Below the pieces are notes generated by a model. The model saw only the letters and a program-made list of their open reading frames with translations. It did not search any database and had not been told where the DNA came from. Source: Elgaria multicarinata webbii (Eukaryota > Chordata > Lepidosauria > Squamata > Anguidae). Taken from it: 64,000 bases of DNA. Location: the NCBI RefSeq assembly GCF_023053635.1, contig NC_086183.1, forward strand, positions 32,407,501 to 32,471,500, in the 5' to 3' direction. A program made the position numbers and the translations under genes. Of the stretch, positions 1 through 12,300 are shown piece after piece; within the stretch, counting starts at the first letter, position 1, and every line of letters starts with the position of its first letter.

Positions 1-1193
1 CTTCATTCTGGCAAGAAGTAAAAATACTGCCTGTCTTGTTACATACCTGCCCTGGGATTAAGAATGTCAAGAGAGGCCCTTTTGAGGGCACCGTTGCCCA
101 CAGAAGTCCATTTGCCAGGCAACCCTGAAAGGGCTTCGTGTTCTGTGGCTCCTATGCCTTTTAACAGCTGCCTGTAATGTAGAAATCCAGCCAGTGCAAC
201 TATTCCTGCCATCCAAGATAAAGGAGTGAGTTAAAATGCCCCCAGGCTGCTGTTCAAAGGCCCAAGAAAGAGGCCCATAAAGACGGAGAGGGGAAGAGTT
301 GTGCACCCTCCTGCTGGAACTGTGTTGTGCCAGCCCTCTGAGTGTCATCACACAGGGGGAAATCACGTTTACCCTCGCTTCTCCGCGTGCCCGGGGCCAT
401 TCAGTGGGCCGTTCTGATCCCGATGCTTCTCCTGCACACAGCATGGGATAGTGGCAACTTCCACCTTTAAAAATAAGTCAGATTTACTGGGGTGTTTCTT
501 TGTGGCTAGAAGGGGCGGGAGGCAGATGATGTCATGAGAGGGACCCATGAAAATCTGAGCGCCCAGTAACGAGTGTGCAATAAAACATTCGTCTGCACAC
601 CAAAGAACAGAGTTCCTAAGGGGCCCAGGATGGACAGTGTCTGCTGTTTGAGGGTAGTGAGGGATTGCTGGACCCACTCGTGCTCTTATCTCAAAGGGCT
701 TCCATCCCACTGCAAAGGGGGGATAAGGAGACCAAGCATCTTCTATCAGTCTTTCCCCAGCCACATCTGGCCTCCTTGACCTCTCCAAGCCGGAGTTGCT
801 CTGTAAACAGTGTGAGCGTCACAATGTAATTTAGCCAGAACTGGCTGTTCAAGTGACTTTGTTACATAGCTGCAACTTTTCAGAACCAACACCCTGGGGA
901 AAAGTGCTGGCTGCCACATCACCTCCCCACACCCGCCCCCGTTCTTATACAGCTCCCCTTTCAGTGTAAAGAATCTTATCCCTAAGATATGGACCCATTC
1001 TTTGTACGTTGCCTCGAGCGCAGAGGATCACTCAAAAAACTAATATTTAGAAAGGCAAAGAATTCTCCAGTGCTTAATTTCAAAAATAAGAGGCTCTGAG
1101 ACTCGAGATGGAGCCCAGGAATCCCTTTCCGCCTAATCACAGGTGTGGAGGAGACAGCTATGTTGTTACTCCGTGGTGAACGATGCTCAGATG
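1..1193. other. Intergenic sequence downstream of AP2S1, nothing recognised
   Basis: No coding similarity, splice-consistent exon or repeat family is recognised here. The open frames are short and share no motif with known proteins that I can recall. Confidence 0.5.
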
Positions 1194-1381
1194 CAGTGGA
1201 GGCAGGGGGCTCCGATGTCAGTGGGGCGGAGAATCCACTCCGGGTTTCAGTCAGAACTCTACAGGAGCTATCCAAGAGGCTTCCACAGCTTGGATAGTTC
1301 CTATAGCATTCTGACTGGTTCTGTCTGAAACCCGGAGCGGATTCACTGCCCCACTGACATCGGAGCCACCTGCCTCCACTG
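1194..1381. mobile_element. Palindromic hAT-like MITE, family A
   Basis: This 188-bp inverted repeat begins CAGTGGAGGCAG and ends CTGCCTCCACTG. The arms match over most of their length. It is flanked by an exact 8-bp target duplication CTCAGATG (1186-1193 and 1382-1389). An 8-bp duplication with CAG...CTG ends fits the hAT superfamily. It has no coding capacity. Confidence 0.85.
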
Positions 1382-1744
1382 CTCAGATGGGCTCCAGTTT
1401 CGTACTGTGTCACCTTCACGTGTCCCTTGAAAACAGCCACTGGGGCCCTTTTCCTGTCCCCTGGCTCCAAAGAAGTAATGAGCTGATTCCCTCTCTGGCT
1501 CATTCTTGCTCCTATTAGATGAAGACTGGAGCCCTGCAGCCCAGGTGGGCCCCAAAGGACCAGCAAGTGATGGTGGCAGTAGCAAACTGGCCCCATGTCA
1601 GCATCCTCCCCCCCCCCCCCCGCTGCATCTATTTTCTTTTTAAAAAATCATATTCAAGGGTGGGTGGACAAAAGTGGCCTCAATTTTAAGGGGAAAAGTG
1701 GACCATGAGGACTGAGCGTGCTCAGAGGTCTAGCGTTATGAATT

Positions 1745-2205
1745 AGGGGGGAAACCTTCTACCCATTTGTTTCAGTCCACCCTGTGCATAATTTTAATGT
1801 CAATCATGTTACATCGTCTTTTTCCTAAACTAAAAGGCCCAAACACTTCCTGCAAAGGGGAATTGCTCCAGTCCCGATAATTCTGGCTACCCTTTTCTGC
1901 ACCTTTTCCAGCACTATTAATATCCTTTTAAAGATGCAGAATTATACACAGTATTACAAATGTGCTTCCTGCACCACAGATTTGTATAAGGGCATTACTC
2001 GATCGCTGGTTATTTTTATTTCTAATCTCTTTCCTAATCATACCTAGTCTGCAATTTGCTTGCTTCACAGCTGCTGCTCAGAGGGTGGGATGATTCAGAT
2101 GAGTTTTCCCCTGACCCCAAGATCTCTTTCCTAGTTAGTACAGGCTCCAGCAAAGTATTATAGGAAGTTCGGGTATCCTGTTTTTTACGATCTAACATGC
2201 AGCAC
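1745..2205 (-). mobile_element. CR1-like LINE fragment (3' ORF2 region)
   Basis: The plus strand resembles the antisense of a common reptile CR1-type element (tail of the reverse-transcriptase ORF with the ...TTTCCTAAACTAAAAGGCCC... stretch). It is diverged and 5' truncated. Assigned from memory of the family; exact subfamily unknown. Confidence 0.55.
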
Positions 2206-2345
2206 AATGGCAGCGGTCCCCACTTGCCCACCTGTATGTCACAGCAAAGTAAATTGTACAGACTTGCCCCTGCCCAGACAACCAGGGAACATTTGCCTTC
2301 CCGTCTCTACTTACCTGGATCCCTGATTGGTTGCAAGATTGTAAA

Positions 2346-2446
2346 GCAGTTTTGCCCAACTTGGTGCCTTCCAGATGCAGGCTGGGCATGATGGGAGATG
2401 CACCCCAACACATCTGGAGGGCACCAGGTTGGGCAAGGGTGCTCTG
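2346..2446. mobile_element. Degraded ZNF143-motif MITE (family B) remnant
   Basis: Half-arms such as GGTGCCTTCCAGATG and CAACACATCTGGAGGGCACC appear in inverted orientation, as in the intact copies at 11.4, 13.1 and 15.7 kb, with the centre rearranged. Confidence 0.55.
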
Positions 2447-3189
2447 GAGTTTTAAAATCCCGGAAAACATAATCCAGAGGAGCCCTTTTGTTGCTGGACG
2501 CCCCTGCTGAAGTAGGAAGGATAAAAGACAAAGAGGTTTGGGGACGGAAGGCTGCCCCCTGGTGGCCACCGGCGAGAGGTGCTCACCAACTCAGTTGAAC
2601 TTTGCTGTAAGTTACCAGGGGCCAGACACAGGTGGCTCCGGGCCAGGCAGGGCTCAGGGCAGCCATATTTTAGACTTGGCTCTGGTCTTGATTCATTATG
2701 GCAATGTGGAGATAACATAAAAGCAAATAAGGATGCAATTTAGAAGTCATCCGCCCTTTCAGAAGCAATTAGGGACAATCTGCAGCCTTGTGACCCTCCT
2801 GTTTAAACACCGCTTTAAAATATATAGATTTTTTAAAAAATCTACAGCTGGGTCAATCTGACCTTGAACGGTTCTAGGATTGCATGCAAAATAATCAGGG
2901 GTGTAACCAAACCCTTCCAGCATAGGCTACATGATGGAGATTTCCTCATTGCTTGTACACAGAAGCAATTCAGCTATCAGGGTGAGAGGTAAACCCGGGA
3001 GCAAGCACACATGTAAAATTCTGCAACACGCCTTCTGTCAAGGTGCCCGAGGAACGGCCACTACTAAATCCTCTGCTGCTGTAAAGAAGGGGCAGAGTTG
3101 AAATGTGTGGAGGACAAGGAAGAACGCAAATCCAGGCAATAAGGAAGTCTTTTCATTAAAAAGAAGCAAAAAAGCATAATCCCTACTCC
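2447..3189. other. Intergenic sequence, nothing recognised
   Basis: Mixed unique sequence lies between a degraded MITE and a LINE fragment. No gene or repeat is recognised. Confidence 0.45.
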
Positions 3190-4115
3190 CACTCCTGTCC
3201 CAGCCAAGGACTCACTTAGTTTTCCTCATTTGGGCAAGCCTTCATTTCAGGAGGAACCTTTCGCTCCAATAGCTTCAACACTGCTCGTAATCCATGCTGG
3301 TGGCCTCTTTTGTGTTTACCTTTTCTAACCTGCAACGTACGATTTAGACGAGCTTCTATTATTGTGTTTTTGAGTAATCCCCAAGCACTATGGAGGCATT
3401 TCACCCTCTTGGCATTCTGTTTCAATTTTGTTTCATAGAATCATAGAACAGAAGAGTTGGAAGGACCCTACAAGGCCATCTAGTCCAACCCCCTGCTCAA
3501 TGCAGGAATCCATCCTAAAGCATCCCTGACAGACGGTTGTCCAGCTGTCTCTTGAAGGCCTCCAGTGTGGGAGAGCCCACAAGCTCCCTAGGTCACGGGT
3601 TCCATTGTCGTACTGCTCTAACAGACAGGAAGTTTTTCCTGATGTCCAGCTGGAATCTGGCTTCCTTTAACTTGAGCCCATTACTCCGTGTCCTGCACTC
3701 TGGGAGGATCGAGAAGAGATCCTGGCCCTCCTCTGTGTGACAACCTTTCAAGTCTTTGAAGAGTGTTGTCATTGCTCCCCTCCATCTTCTCTTCTCCAGG
3801 CTAAACATGCCCAGTTCTTTCAGTCTCTCTTCATAGGGCTTTGTTTCCAGACCCCTGATCATCCTGGTTGCCCCTCGTTTTAGAGGTTTCCTCTTTCGAA
3901 GTCAAATTTCTTTGACATTTTCTTCACTCAAACATAAATTACATTTGATATCATGCTGATCACTGTTTTCAATGTGTTCAATAGCACTCATCATCTCATA
4001 CTAAGACCTGGGTGACACCAGTTACGATTACGTTCAGGGTTGCCTCCCCTTTCATTGGTTCTGTGACCAACTGCTCTAGGGCATAATGTAAGTGCTCCAG
4101 CCTACGGTCAATTCA
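3190..4115 (-). mobile_element. Old CR1-like LINE fragment split by a younger CR1
   Basis: Segments 3190-3431 and 3874-4115 parallel 39150-39610 of another element in the same order, including the stretches around GTCAAAT and CCTGGGTGACACCA. They belong to the internal ORF2 region. The middle, 3432-3873, is a separate CR1 3' end. Confidence 0.6.
3432..3873 (-). mobile_element. CR1 LINE 3' end, 5' truncated, nested
   Basis: The plus strand begins CATAGAATCATAGAA, the antisense of the CR1 3' octamer repeat, then GAGTTGGAAGGACCC. Read on the minus strand it encodes the CR1 ORF2 C-terminus ([20 protein letters not shown]). It sits inside the older LINE at 3190-4115. Confidence 0.85.
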
Positions 4116-4150
4116 AAACATGCCATCTGGACTTGGGATTTAGTTCAACC

Positions 4151-4350
4151 CAGTGGAGGCTTGTGACTCGGATTTTGGTGGGGCTGTGGGTCCATTCTAG
4201 GTTTCAATCAGAGCTGGGCAGAACTCTAAAGGAGCCATCCAAAGTGACGAATCTAGCTGGGGGCTGGGCTTCACCCCCTTGGATAAACTCTGGCTAAAAC
4301 CTGGAATGGCTTCACAGCCCCACCAAAGCTGGAGCCTCCAGCCTCCACTG
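4151..4350. mobile_element. Palindromic hAT-like MITE, family A, older copy
   Basis: The ends CAGTGGAGGC...GCCTCCACTG and the internal sequence match the copy at 1194. The flanks GTTCAACC (4143-4150) and GCTCAACC (4351-4358) agree at 7 of 8 bases. The arms are more diverged than in the first copy, so the insertion is older. Confidence 0.8.
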
Positions 4351-4484
4351 GCTCAACCTCTGGCAACCTACCATTACTGTTTGGAGCCGGTTATCTTACT
4401 ACTGTGTGTATCTCACGCCAAGCACTGAAACCATCCTGCCCTGCACAGGACTAAGGCCCCAAGGACAAATATGAGAAGCCCTTC

Positions 4485-4993
4485 GTATATTAAGTATTTC
4501 ACGGATGCTTTATTTCCGTACATCACTTTACTGGCAGTACGACCAATCACTCGTCACACACATACACGGTTATGGTCCCTTTTCTACTGCAGACGCGGCA
4601 CAACAGATTTACGTGAATGGATGGGGAGGGGTCCGCAGACTGGGGGCATGGGGGGTGGACACAGGCGGTGCGCTGGGTGGTAGAAGGGGGATGACGGGAG
4701 CTCTCTTCTCCACTTCTAACCCCCCGCCCCATTTCAGAAAAGCATCCAAGGAATTCTCCACCCTCCTGCCCTTTCCTTCCATGCAGGGAAAAGCAGGATT
4801 CGAAATCCAAAGCTGACACCCGATTCAAGATGCTTCCTCCCCGCCAGCCTCCAACTAAGGGAAAAGTGGCAACGTCTGCTCCTGAGCAAGTCACTGATTC
4901 AGGGAACCGGTTGAAGAGGGATGAGCCTGGTGGGGCAGTGGCAGCCTCTTGCCAAGGGAGATCCCACGCAACCGCCTTCTCCTGCCCGGCGCC
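4485..4993 (-). other. AP2S1: AP2S1 3' untranslated region (estimated extent)
   Basis: This is the stretch from the stop codon to just beyond the first canonical polyadenylation hexamer on the minus strand. No repeat was recognised in it. The 3' end is an estimate, since no transcript data are available. Confidence 0.6.
4509..4514 (-). terminator. AP2S1: AP2S1 polyadenylation signal AATAAA
   Basis: The plus strand reads TTTATT, so the minus strand carries AATAAA about 480 nt after the AP2S1 stop. Cleavage would fall near 4480-4500. Confidence 0.65.
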
Positions 4994-5095
4994 TCATTCC
5001 AAGGACTGCAACATGAGGAGCTGCTTCAAGACCTTCGTCTGGCTGGTCTCACGGATCTCGCCGGCTAAGAACATCTCGTCCACCACCGTGTAAAC
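4994..5095 (-). CDS. AP2S1: AP2S1 terminal coding exon 5 (residues 110-142, stop)
   Basis: A CTCCCCGCAG acceptor leads into [19 protein letters not shown] through LLMLQSLE and TGA at 4996-4994. This is the C-terminal helical part of the sigma chain. Confidence 0.97.
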   Translation of the reverse strand, partial: VYTVVDEMFLAGEIRETSQTKVLKQLLMLQSLE

Positions 5096-8000
5096 CTGCG
5101 GGGAGAAAACATTCCTTCCCTGAGAAAGGGGTGCCAGGAGGAACGTTCTGGGCGGCTTTGCCACACTTCGAGAGGGAGCAATGTGAAAAATAGGGAGTGC
5201 AGGGCAGAGCCAGCCTCTGGCAGGACAGGGGACAGAAGGAGGGGGACGAGGAGGAGGAGAAGGAGGGGGACGAGGAGGAGGAGAAGCAGCCGCCCCCTTC
5301 GGCTTGCAAGGTACGGGGAGGACTCCAGTTTCGCCGAACTTGTTCTGCTGGTTACAGCTCTACCCTGGCCAAGACTAGCTTCAACCTGGTCCGGAGAGGT
5401 CTCTCATCATGCCTCCTGCACCCCAGCAAGGATTCTGAGCTCTGCATTTTCCAAAGCAGCTGGCTCCTCCTTACTGACATCTCCTTTTATTTGTTTATTT
5501 ATTCAGCACCAACAACGTACTTGGTGCTGTACAAAATATATTCTCCCCACCCTATGCCTGAATCCTGGACCTCCACTGCTCTTGGAACTGGGAGCCTCAG
5601 AAGGACACCAGAGTGCTGGGCTGGATCAGACCAAGGGCGCGTCGAAGCGCAGCATTTTCCACACAGCGGCCCACAAGCAAGACGTGAGTGCAACAGCATG
5701 TTCCTCAGAAGTATATTGCATCGGGTATAGCCACCAGGGCTAGTAACCATCGAGAGTCTTCTCCGCCATGAGTTTGTCTAACCTCCTTTTAAAGCTATGC
5801 TTGTCGACGGCCATCACTACACGCCGCGGTAGCGCATTCCGGAGTTTTAACCATGCGCTGGGTGCAGAAGTCCTTCGTTCCGTCTGTCTTGAATCTCCCG
5901 CCAAGCAGCCTCCCCTGCTCCCACCATTACTGGGATGCCTTGCTTATCACCTCGCCCTTCCTGGACCCCTCTCCGTGCCAGACGCCCGGCCAACCAACGC
6001 AAGGAAAGAAAAGTCTCTCCCAGTTGTTCTTGAGCGCAACGGACCGTCCTCTATGCAGGGCTGCCTTAGACGGCTGCCTGGCGCCACCTTGTGGTAGGGC
6101 TACCACTGGAAGGGGATCCCAATCCACTCTTTGCTGGAGCTGGGCCCCTCCCAGGCCATGCTCCAGTCAGGGTTTTCCTGACTCCTTCGCTACCTTAACG
6201 GAACTCACCTTGTAGAAGTTGAACACCAGGTCAAGTTCACAGACGTTGTGGAAATATTCATTCAGCACCTGGATAGAGAGAAGGAAGCGTGTCTTTGTAA
6301 TTGGGACTACCATCAAGGATGGGGGGTTGGGGGTGGGGATTACCATTTGCCAAAAACAAATGGTTCTGGGAGTAGAATCATAGAATAGCAGAGTTGGAAG
6401 GGGCCTACAAGGCCATCGAGTCCAACCCCCTGCCCAATGCAGGAATCCACCCTAAAGCATCCCTGACAGATGGTTGTCCGGCTGCCTCTTGAAGGCTTCT
6501 AGTGTGGGAGAGCCCACAACCTCCGTAGGTAACTGGTTCCATTGTCGTACTGCTCTAACAGTCAGGAAGTTTTTCCTGATGTCCAGCTGGAATCTGGCTT
6601 CCTGTCACTTGAGCCCATTATTCCGTGTTCTGCACTCTGGGAGGATCGAGAAGAGATCCTGGCCCTCCTCTGTGTGACAACCTTTTAAGTCCTTGAAGAG
6701 TGCTATCATGTCTCCCCTCCAACTCCTCTTCTCCAGGCTAAACATGCCCAGTTCTTTCAGTCTCTCTTCATAGGGCTTTGTTTCCAGACCCCTGATCATC
6801 CTGGTTGCCCTCCCCTGAACACGCTCCAGCTTGTCTGCGTCCTTCTTGAATTGTGGAGCCCAGAACTGGACGCAATACTCTAGATGAGGCCTAACCAGGG
6901 CTGAATAGAGAGGAACCAGTACCTCACATGATTTGGAAGCTATACTTCTATTAATGCAGCCCAAAATAGCATTTGCCTTTCTTGCAGCCATATCACATTG
7001 TTGGCTCATAATCAGCTTGTGATCTACAACAATTCCAAGATCCTTCTCGTTTGTATTGTGTGTGTGTCTTTTGTATATGTGTCTAAACATGTTATAGGGT
7101 ATTATTATTATTACATTTATATCCCACGTTTTTTCCTCGAAGGAACCCAAGGCGGTATACATAATCCTCCTCCTCTCACAGCAACCCTGTGAGGTAGGTT
7201 GAGAGTCTGTGACTGGCCCAAAGTCACCCAGTGAGCTTCCATGGCTGAGTGGGGACTAGAACCCGGATCTCCTGACTTCAAGTCCTACTCTCTAGCCACT
7301 CTATGTGTGTGTTTTTTAATGTTCCTTGCTAAAATCATAAGCATGGGAAGAAGTACAGGAGTGTTTGATCGTGCCGTAGCCCTCCGGAGTCTGAAGTGGT
7401 ACCGTTCAGGAACTGTTTCACAGTCTCATCCAGTTGGTATGTGCATGTTCAGCCCAACAATGCAAATATTCACCTCCACAAAGTTGTGAATGGCTTCTAG
7501 GTAAGCCAGGTTGTTGTCATTCACATCTACACAGATGCAGAAATAGAGCCCTGCGTAGCGCCTGTAGATGATTTTGAAGTTCCGGAACTGGAAGGAAAAG
7601 AGGCAAGAAAATCCATCATGAGATATTGTCCATGCTCTGGTAACCTCCAAGTTAGATTACTGCAATGTGCTCTACGTAGGGATGCCTTTGAAGACGGTTT
7701 GGAAGCTGCAGCTCATAAAAAATGCAGCGTCCAGATTGATTTCGGGAACCAGAAGGTTCGACCATATAACACCTGCTCTGGTCCGCTTGCACTGGCAGCC
7801 TGTGTGTTTCCAAGCCCAATTCAAGGTCCTGGTTTTGACCTATAAAGCCTTACACGGCTTGGGACCACAATACCTGACAGAACGCCTCTCCCGACGTGAA
7901 TATACCTGGTCACTACATTCAACATCTAAGGTCCTCTTCCGGGTTCCTACTCCGAGAGAGGCTCGGAGTGTGGCAACGAGGGACAGGGCCTTTTCAGTGG

Positions 8001-8278
8001 TGGCCCCCAGACTATGGAACGATCTCCCTGATGAAGCTTGCCTGGCGCCAACGCTGCTATCTTTCTGGCGCCAGGTTAAGATTTTCCTCTTTACCCAGGA
8101 ATATGGCAGCACATCTTAATTACCCACGTTTAGTTTTTTTTAAACGGTTTTTAATGCTTTATGTGTGTATGTTCTGTGTTTTAGAATTTTAAATTTTGTA
8201 TACTCGTTTTTATCTTAATTTTAGAATTTCTGTGAACCGCCCAGAGAGCCCAGGCTATGGGGGCTGTATATAAGTGTA

Positions 8279-8314
<36 letters not shown>

Positions 8315-9310
8315 TGGGAGTTCACCACGGTGCCCCTTGTAACCGAAGGCAGCCCTGGATGGCTGGGCAGAGTTGCGTTGGGCTGTGGGGCCGCTCTCCT
8401 GACAAGGGAAAGGGTCTCTAGCTCCCCACTGCCCTCCTTTCCACCCAGAATGTTGAAAACTTAATGCAAAGTTTCCCCCAAGAGGGTCACGTTTACCCTT
8501 GCTTGCTGTGTGGCTGCAAATCCGGAGTACAGTTTAGCATCCAGAGAAGTTCTACTTTAATTTTTTATTATTACATATATGTCCTGCCATGGTAATTCTA
8601 TATTTTATTTTTTAGTGTTCAACTTCTGATATTGAAGTTTGTATCAATGGTTTGTGCTATATTACAAGCTGCTCCTACGACCCTGTGGAGGAACATAAAC
8701 ATAAAATACCCAAAGGGCAGACATCCTACCAAAGGGATGCATCCAGATCAAAGGATGCCAGATAACTCAAGCCATCCAGCCAAGCTGCACTGCAGCATAA
8801 GCTGCTGCTGAAGCCCTCACCCTCCTCAAGCCACTGCGGTATGCAAGAGAAAGCAGCACGCCAGTCGTAGATGAAAGGGGGAGCAGAGAGCGCGCACAGG
8901 CGCATTACCTCAACGAAGTTGGTGTGCTTCGCGTCCCGCACCGTGACAACGGCATGGACCTCCTCAATGAGTTTTTGCTTCTCGTCATCGTCAAACTGCA
9001 TGTACCACTTGGCCAGGCGCGTTTTGCCAGCCCGGTTCTGGATCAGGATAAAGCGAATCTGTAATAGGAGGGAGCAAACTGGTCAAAGATGTCGGGGATT
9101 GGAGCAACGTTCCCCAAACTCCTGGCATCCGAGGAACGCTTTTTATCCATACTGCAAGCGTTCTTAGACGCACGCTTTGCCCTCTGCATTTGGAGAGGGA
9201 GCACAAGAGTAGAAAAAAACCCCTTCCTCAGAGGCTGCCACTGAGTTGCTGTACCAGGAGTGCCTCTTGGGTCAGGATGCAAGCCCAGAAGAGGCCAACG
9301 CTTCCATATT

Positions 9311-9341
<31 letters not shown>

Positions 9342-12300
9342 TTACATTTCTATACCGCCCAATAGCTGGAGCTCTCTGGGCAGTTCACAAAAATGAAAAC
9401 ATTCAAAGTATAAAACAACAGTATAAAACCATACTATAAAATACAATATAAAAGCTCAACCAGATAAAAACAGCAGCAATGCAAAATTACAAATTTAAAA
9501 CACCAAGTTAAAATTTATTTATGGACTGTTAAAACGCTGGGAGAATAAAAAGGTCTTCACCTGGCATCTAAAAGCATATAATGTAGGTGCCAAGCAAACC
9601 TCCTTAGGGAGCTCATTCCACAGCCGGGGTGCCACAGCAGAGAAGGCCCTCCTCCTGGTAGCCACCTGCCTCACTTCCTTTGGCTGGGGCTCGTGGAGAA
9701 GGATCCCTGAGGATGACCTTAGGGTCCGGCCAGGTACATACAGGAGGAGGCGTTCCTTCAGATAGCCTGGCCCCAAGCTGTTTAGGGCTTTAAATGTTAA
9801 TACTAGCATTTTGAATTGGGCCCAGACCTAGACTGGCAGCTAATGAAGCTGGAAAAGGACTGGCGTGATGTGGTCTCGTCGGCCGGTCCCTGTTAGTAAC
9901 CGCGCTGCCCTGTTTCATACCAGCTGAAGTTTCCGGACCATTTTCAAAGGCAGCCCCACGTATAACGCATTGCAGTAATCAAAACGAGAGGTTATCCGAG
10001 CATGGATCACTGTAGCTAGGCTATCTCTGTCCAGATAAGGGCGCAGTTGGTATATCAGCCTAAGCTGGTAAAAGGTGCTCTTTGCCACTGAGTTCACCTG
10101 TGCCTCAAGTGACAGTTCTGGATCCAAGAGCACCCCCAAACTACGGACCCGATCCTTTAGGGGGAGTGCAACCCCATCCAGGACAGGGCAAACATCACCT
10201 CGCCGGACAGATGAACCACCCGCTAACAGTACCTCCCTTTTGTCATACACAAAGGGCAGCCTCCTCTGAGGGCCAGTAATTTCACTGAAGCTCTGCACTG
10301 AGAATGACTGAATCATTTGTCCCCAATGCATGCCCACACAGTGTGGTTAGCCACCCTGAGCACATGTTGACAGGAAGCAGGCCCAGTTAGGGAAGTTACT
10401 CATGGAGAGGTACAGCAGGTACCCTCCTCATTTGGAGTTTTCCTTCTTCTCACAACACACTCAAGTACCCCACACGCACTATGGGAAACACAAGCTCACA
10501 GAGTGATCCTATGCATGCTTACTGTGTCGTAAGTCCAGCCCAGCGGGGTTTACTTCTTGGTCAACTCACAGAGGATCGCTGCCATAGATATGTGAACCGT
10601 TCGGGTGTAAAACTCACAGGGTTTCCGACTCCCTCTCCCAACATGGGGAAAATTTACAGCTGCAACTCAAGAGTTCCTGCCTTTTCCCCCCTTTTGCTTC
10701 GCTTGCCAGATCTAGCTGCTGCTGCTTCCTTCCTTCCACTTCCCTTGCTGTGGCATGCATAGATTGCACATTAGAGACGCCCCTTAAGCTTTGCCTAAAG
10801 AACAGAGCTGCCCTTTCTTGTCTGCCTCCATGCTAGCTTAGCTCCTCTTCCTGCTTGGTGTGTCCATGAGATAGAGTGACCCACCCCATTAAGAAAGCTA
10901 GTCCAGCAGAATCAGCAGAGACAAACAACAGTTGGCGTGCTATCTGTTCCGACACCACATGAAGAAGAGTTCCCCCCCCCTCCAGAAGTCTGAATGGTCA
11001 GCCACAACTAACTGCAAGCATTTTTAATGTGGACGAGCCCTCTGATTAATCAGGGGCCGTGTCCATGTAACTTTTCCATTCCAGAAACTGTATAATAACA
11101 GCAACACTTGCCAAAAAAGATGGTCATGAAGTACAAGACAAAGCGCAGTACAATAGACACGCAGCTCTACCACATGACTTGGGGGGGTGCTTTTATGTCT
11201 ACTTCACCGAGGCACTGAGCAAGCGGGCAGGCAATGCAAGCCCTAGTGTTCGAGTCCAAAATGGAGACACACATCGGGCAGCCTTGTCTGCGATTCAATT
11301 TCTCACTGCCTGTGCCTCTTTTGGCACATGTTGGCCACTTACGCTCTGCACAATCACTTGAGCAATCACAATGGTTCCCAGAGACAGGGCTCCTACAACA
11401 GCCTTCCCCTACCTCAGCCTTCCTCAACCTGGGGCGCTCCAGATGTGTTGGACTACAACTCCCAGAATGCCCCAGCCATGGCTGGGGCATTCTGGGAGAT
11501 GCAGTCCAACACATCTGGAGCGCCCCAGGTTGAGGAAGGCTGCCCTACCTGGTGCCCTCCAGATGTGCTGGACTGCAACGTCCATAACTCCCAGCCAGTG
11601 TAGCCAATGGCCTTGCTAGCTGAGAATTAAGGATGTTGCAGTCCAACACATCTGGAGCGCACCAGGTAGCCGAGTAACTTATCATGTCAAAAGCTGCTGT
11701 AGGAGGTGGCTCTTGCCCATTTATTTATTTATTTATTACATTTCTATACCGCCCAATAGCTGGAGCTCTCTGGGCGGTTCACAAAAGTTAATAACATTCA
11801 AAGTATAAAACAACAGTATAAAACCATAATATAAAATACAATATAAAAGCTCAACCCATGCCACAAGAAGTCACTTTTTAAATATACTGGCAACAAAAAT
11901 CGTATCTCCACATATGGAACCTGGTCCAGTTCACAGAAACCTGTATGAAACTGACAAACAAATCATTCACAAGCATCACCAGCTGGGATTCATGGCAAGA
12001 TCTCAAGGCTGCAGTCCGAGTCCCCTGGGTTGAGAGATGGCCCTCCTCTTCATAGACGCATAGAATAGTAGAGTTGGAAGGGGCCATTCCTCTCAATGCA
12101 GGAATCCACCTTGAAGCATCCCTGACAGATGGCTCTCCAGCCACTTCTTGAAGGCCTCTAGAGTGGGAGAACCCACAACCTCCCTAGGGAACTGGTTCCA
12201 TTGTCATACTGCTCTAACAGTCAGGAGGTTTTTCCTGATGTCCAGCTGGAATCTGGCTTCCTGTCACTTGAGCCCGTTATTCCATGTCCTGCACTCTGGG

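Noticed and set aside
5183-5743. Two overlapping plus-strand frames of 177-186 codons
   Set aside because: They begin in a GAGGAG tract of AP2S1 intron 4 and run into LINE fragments; no protein signature.
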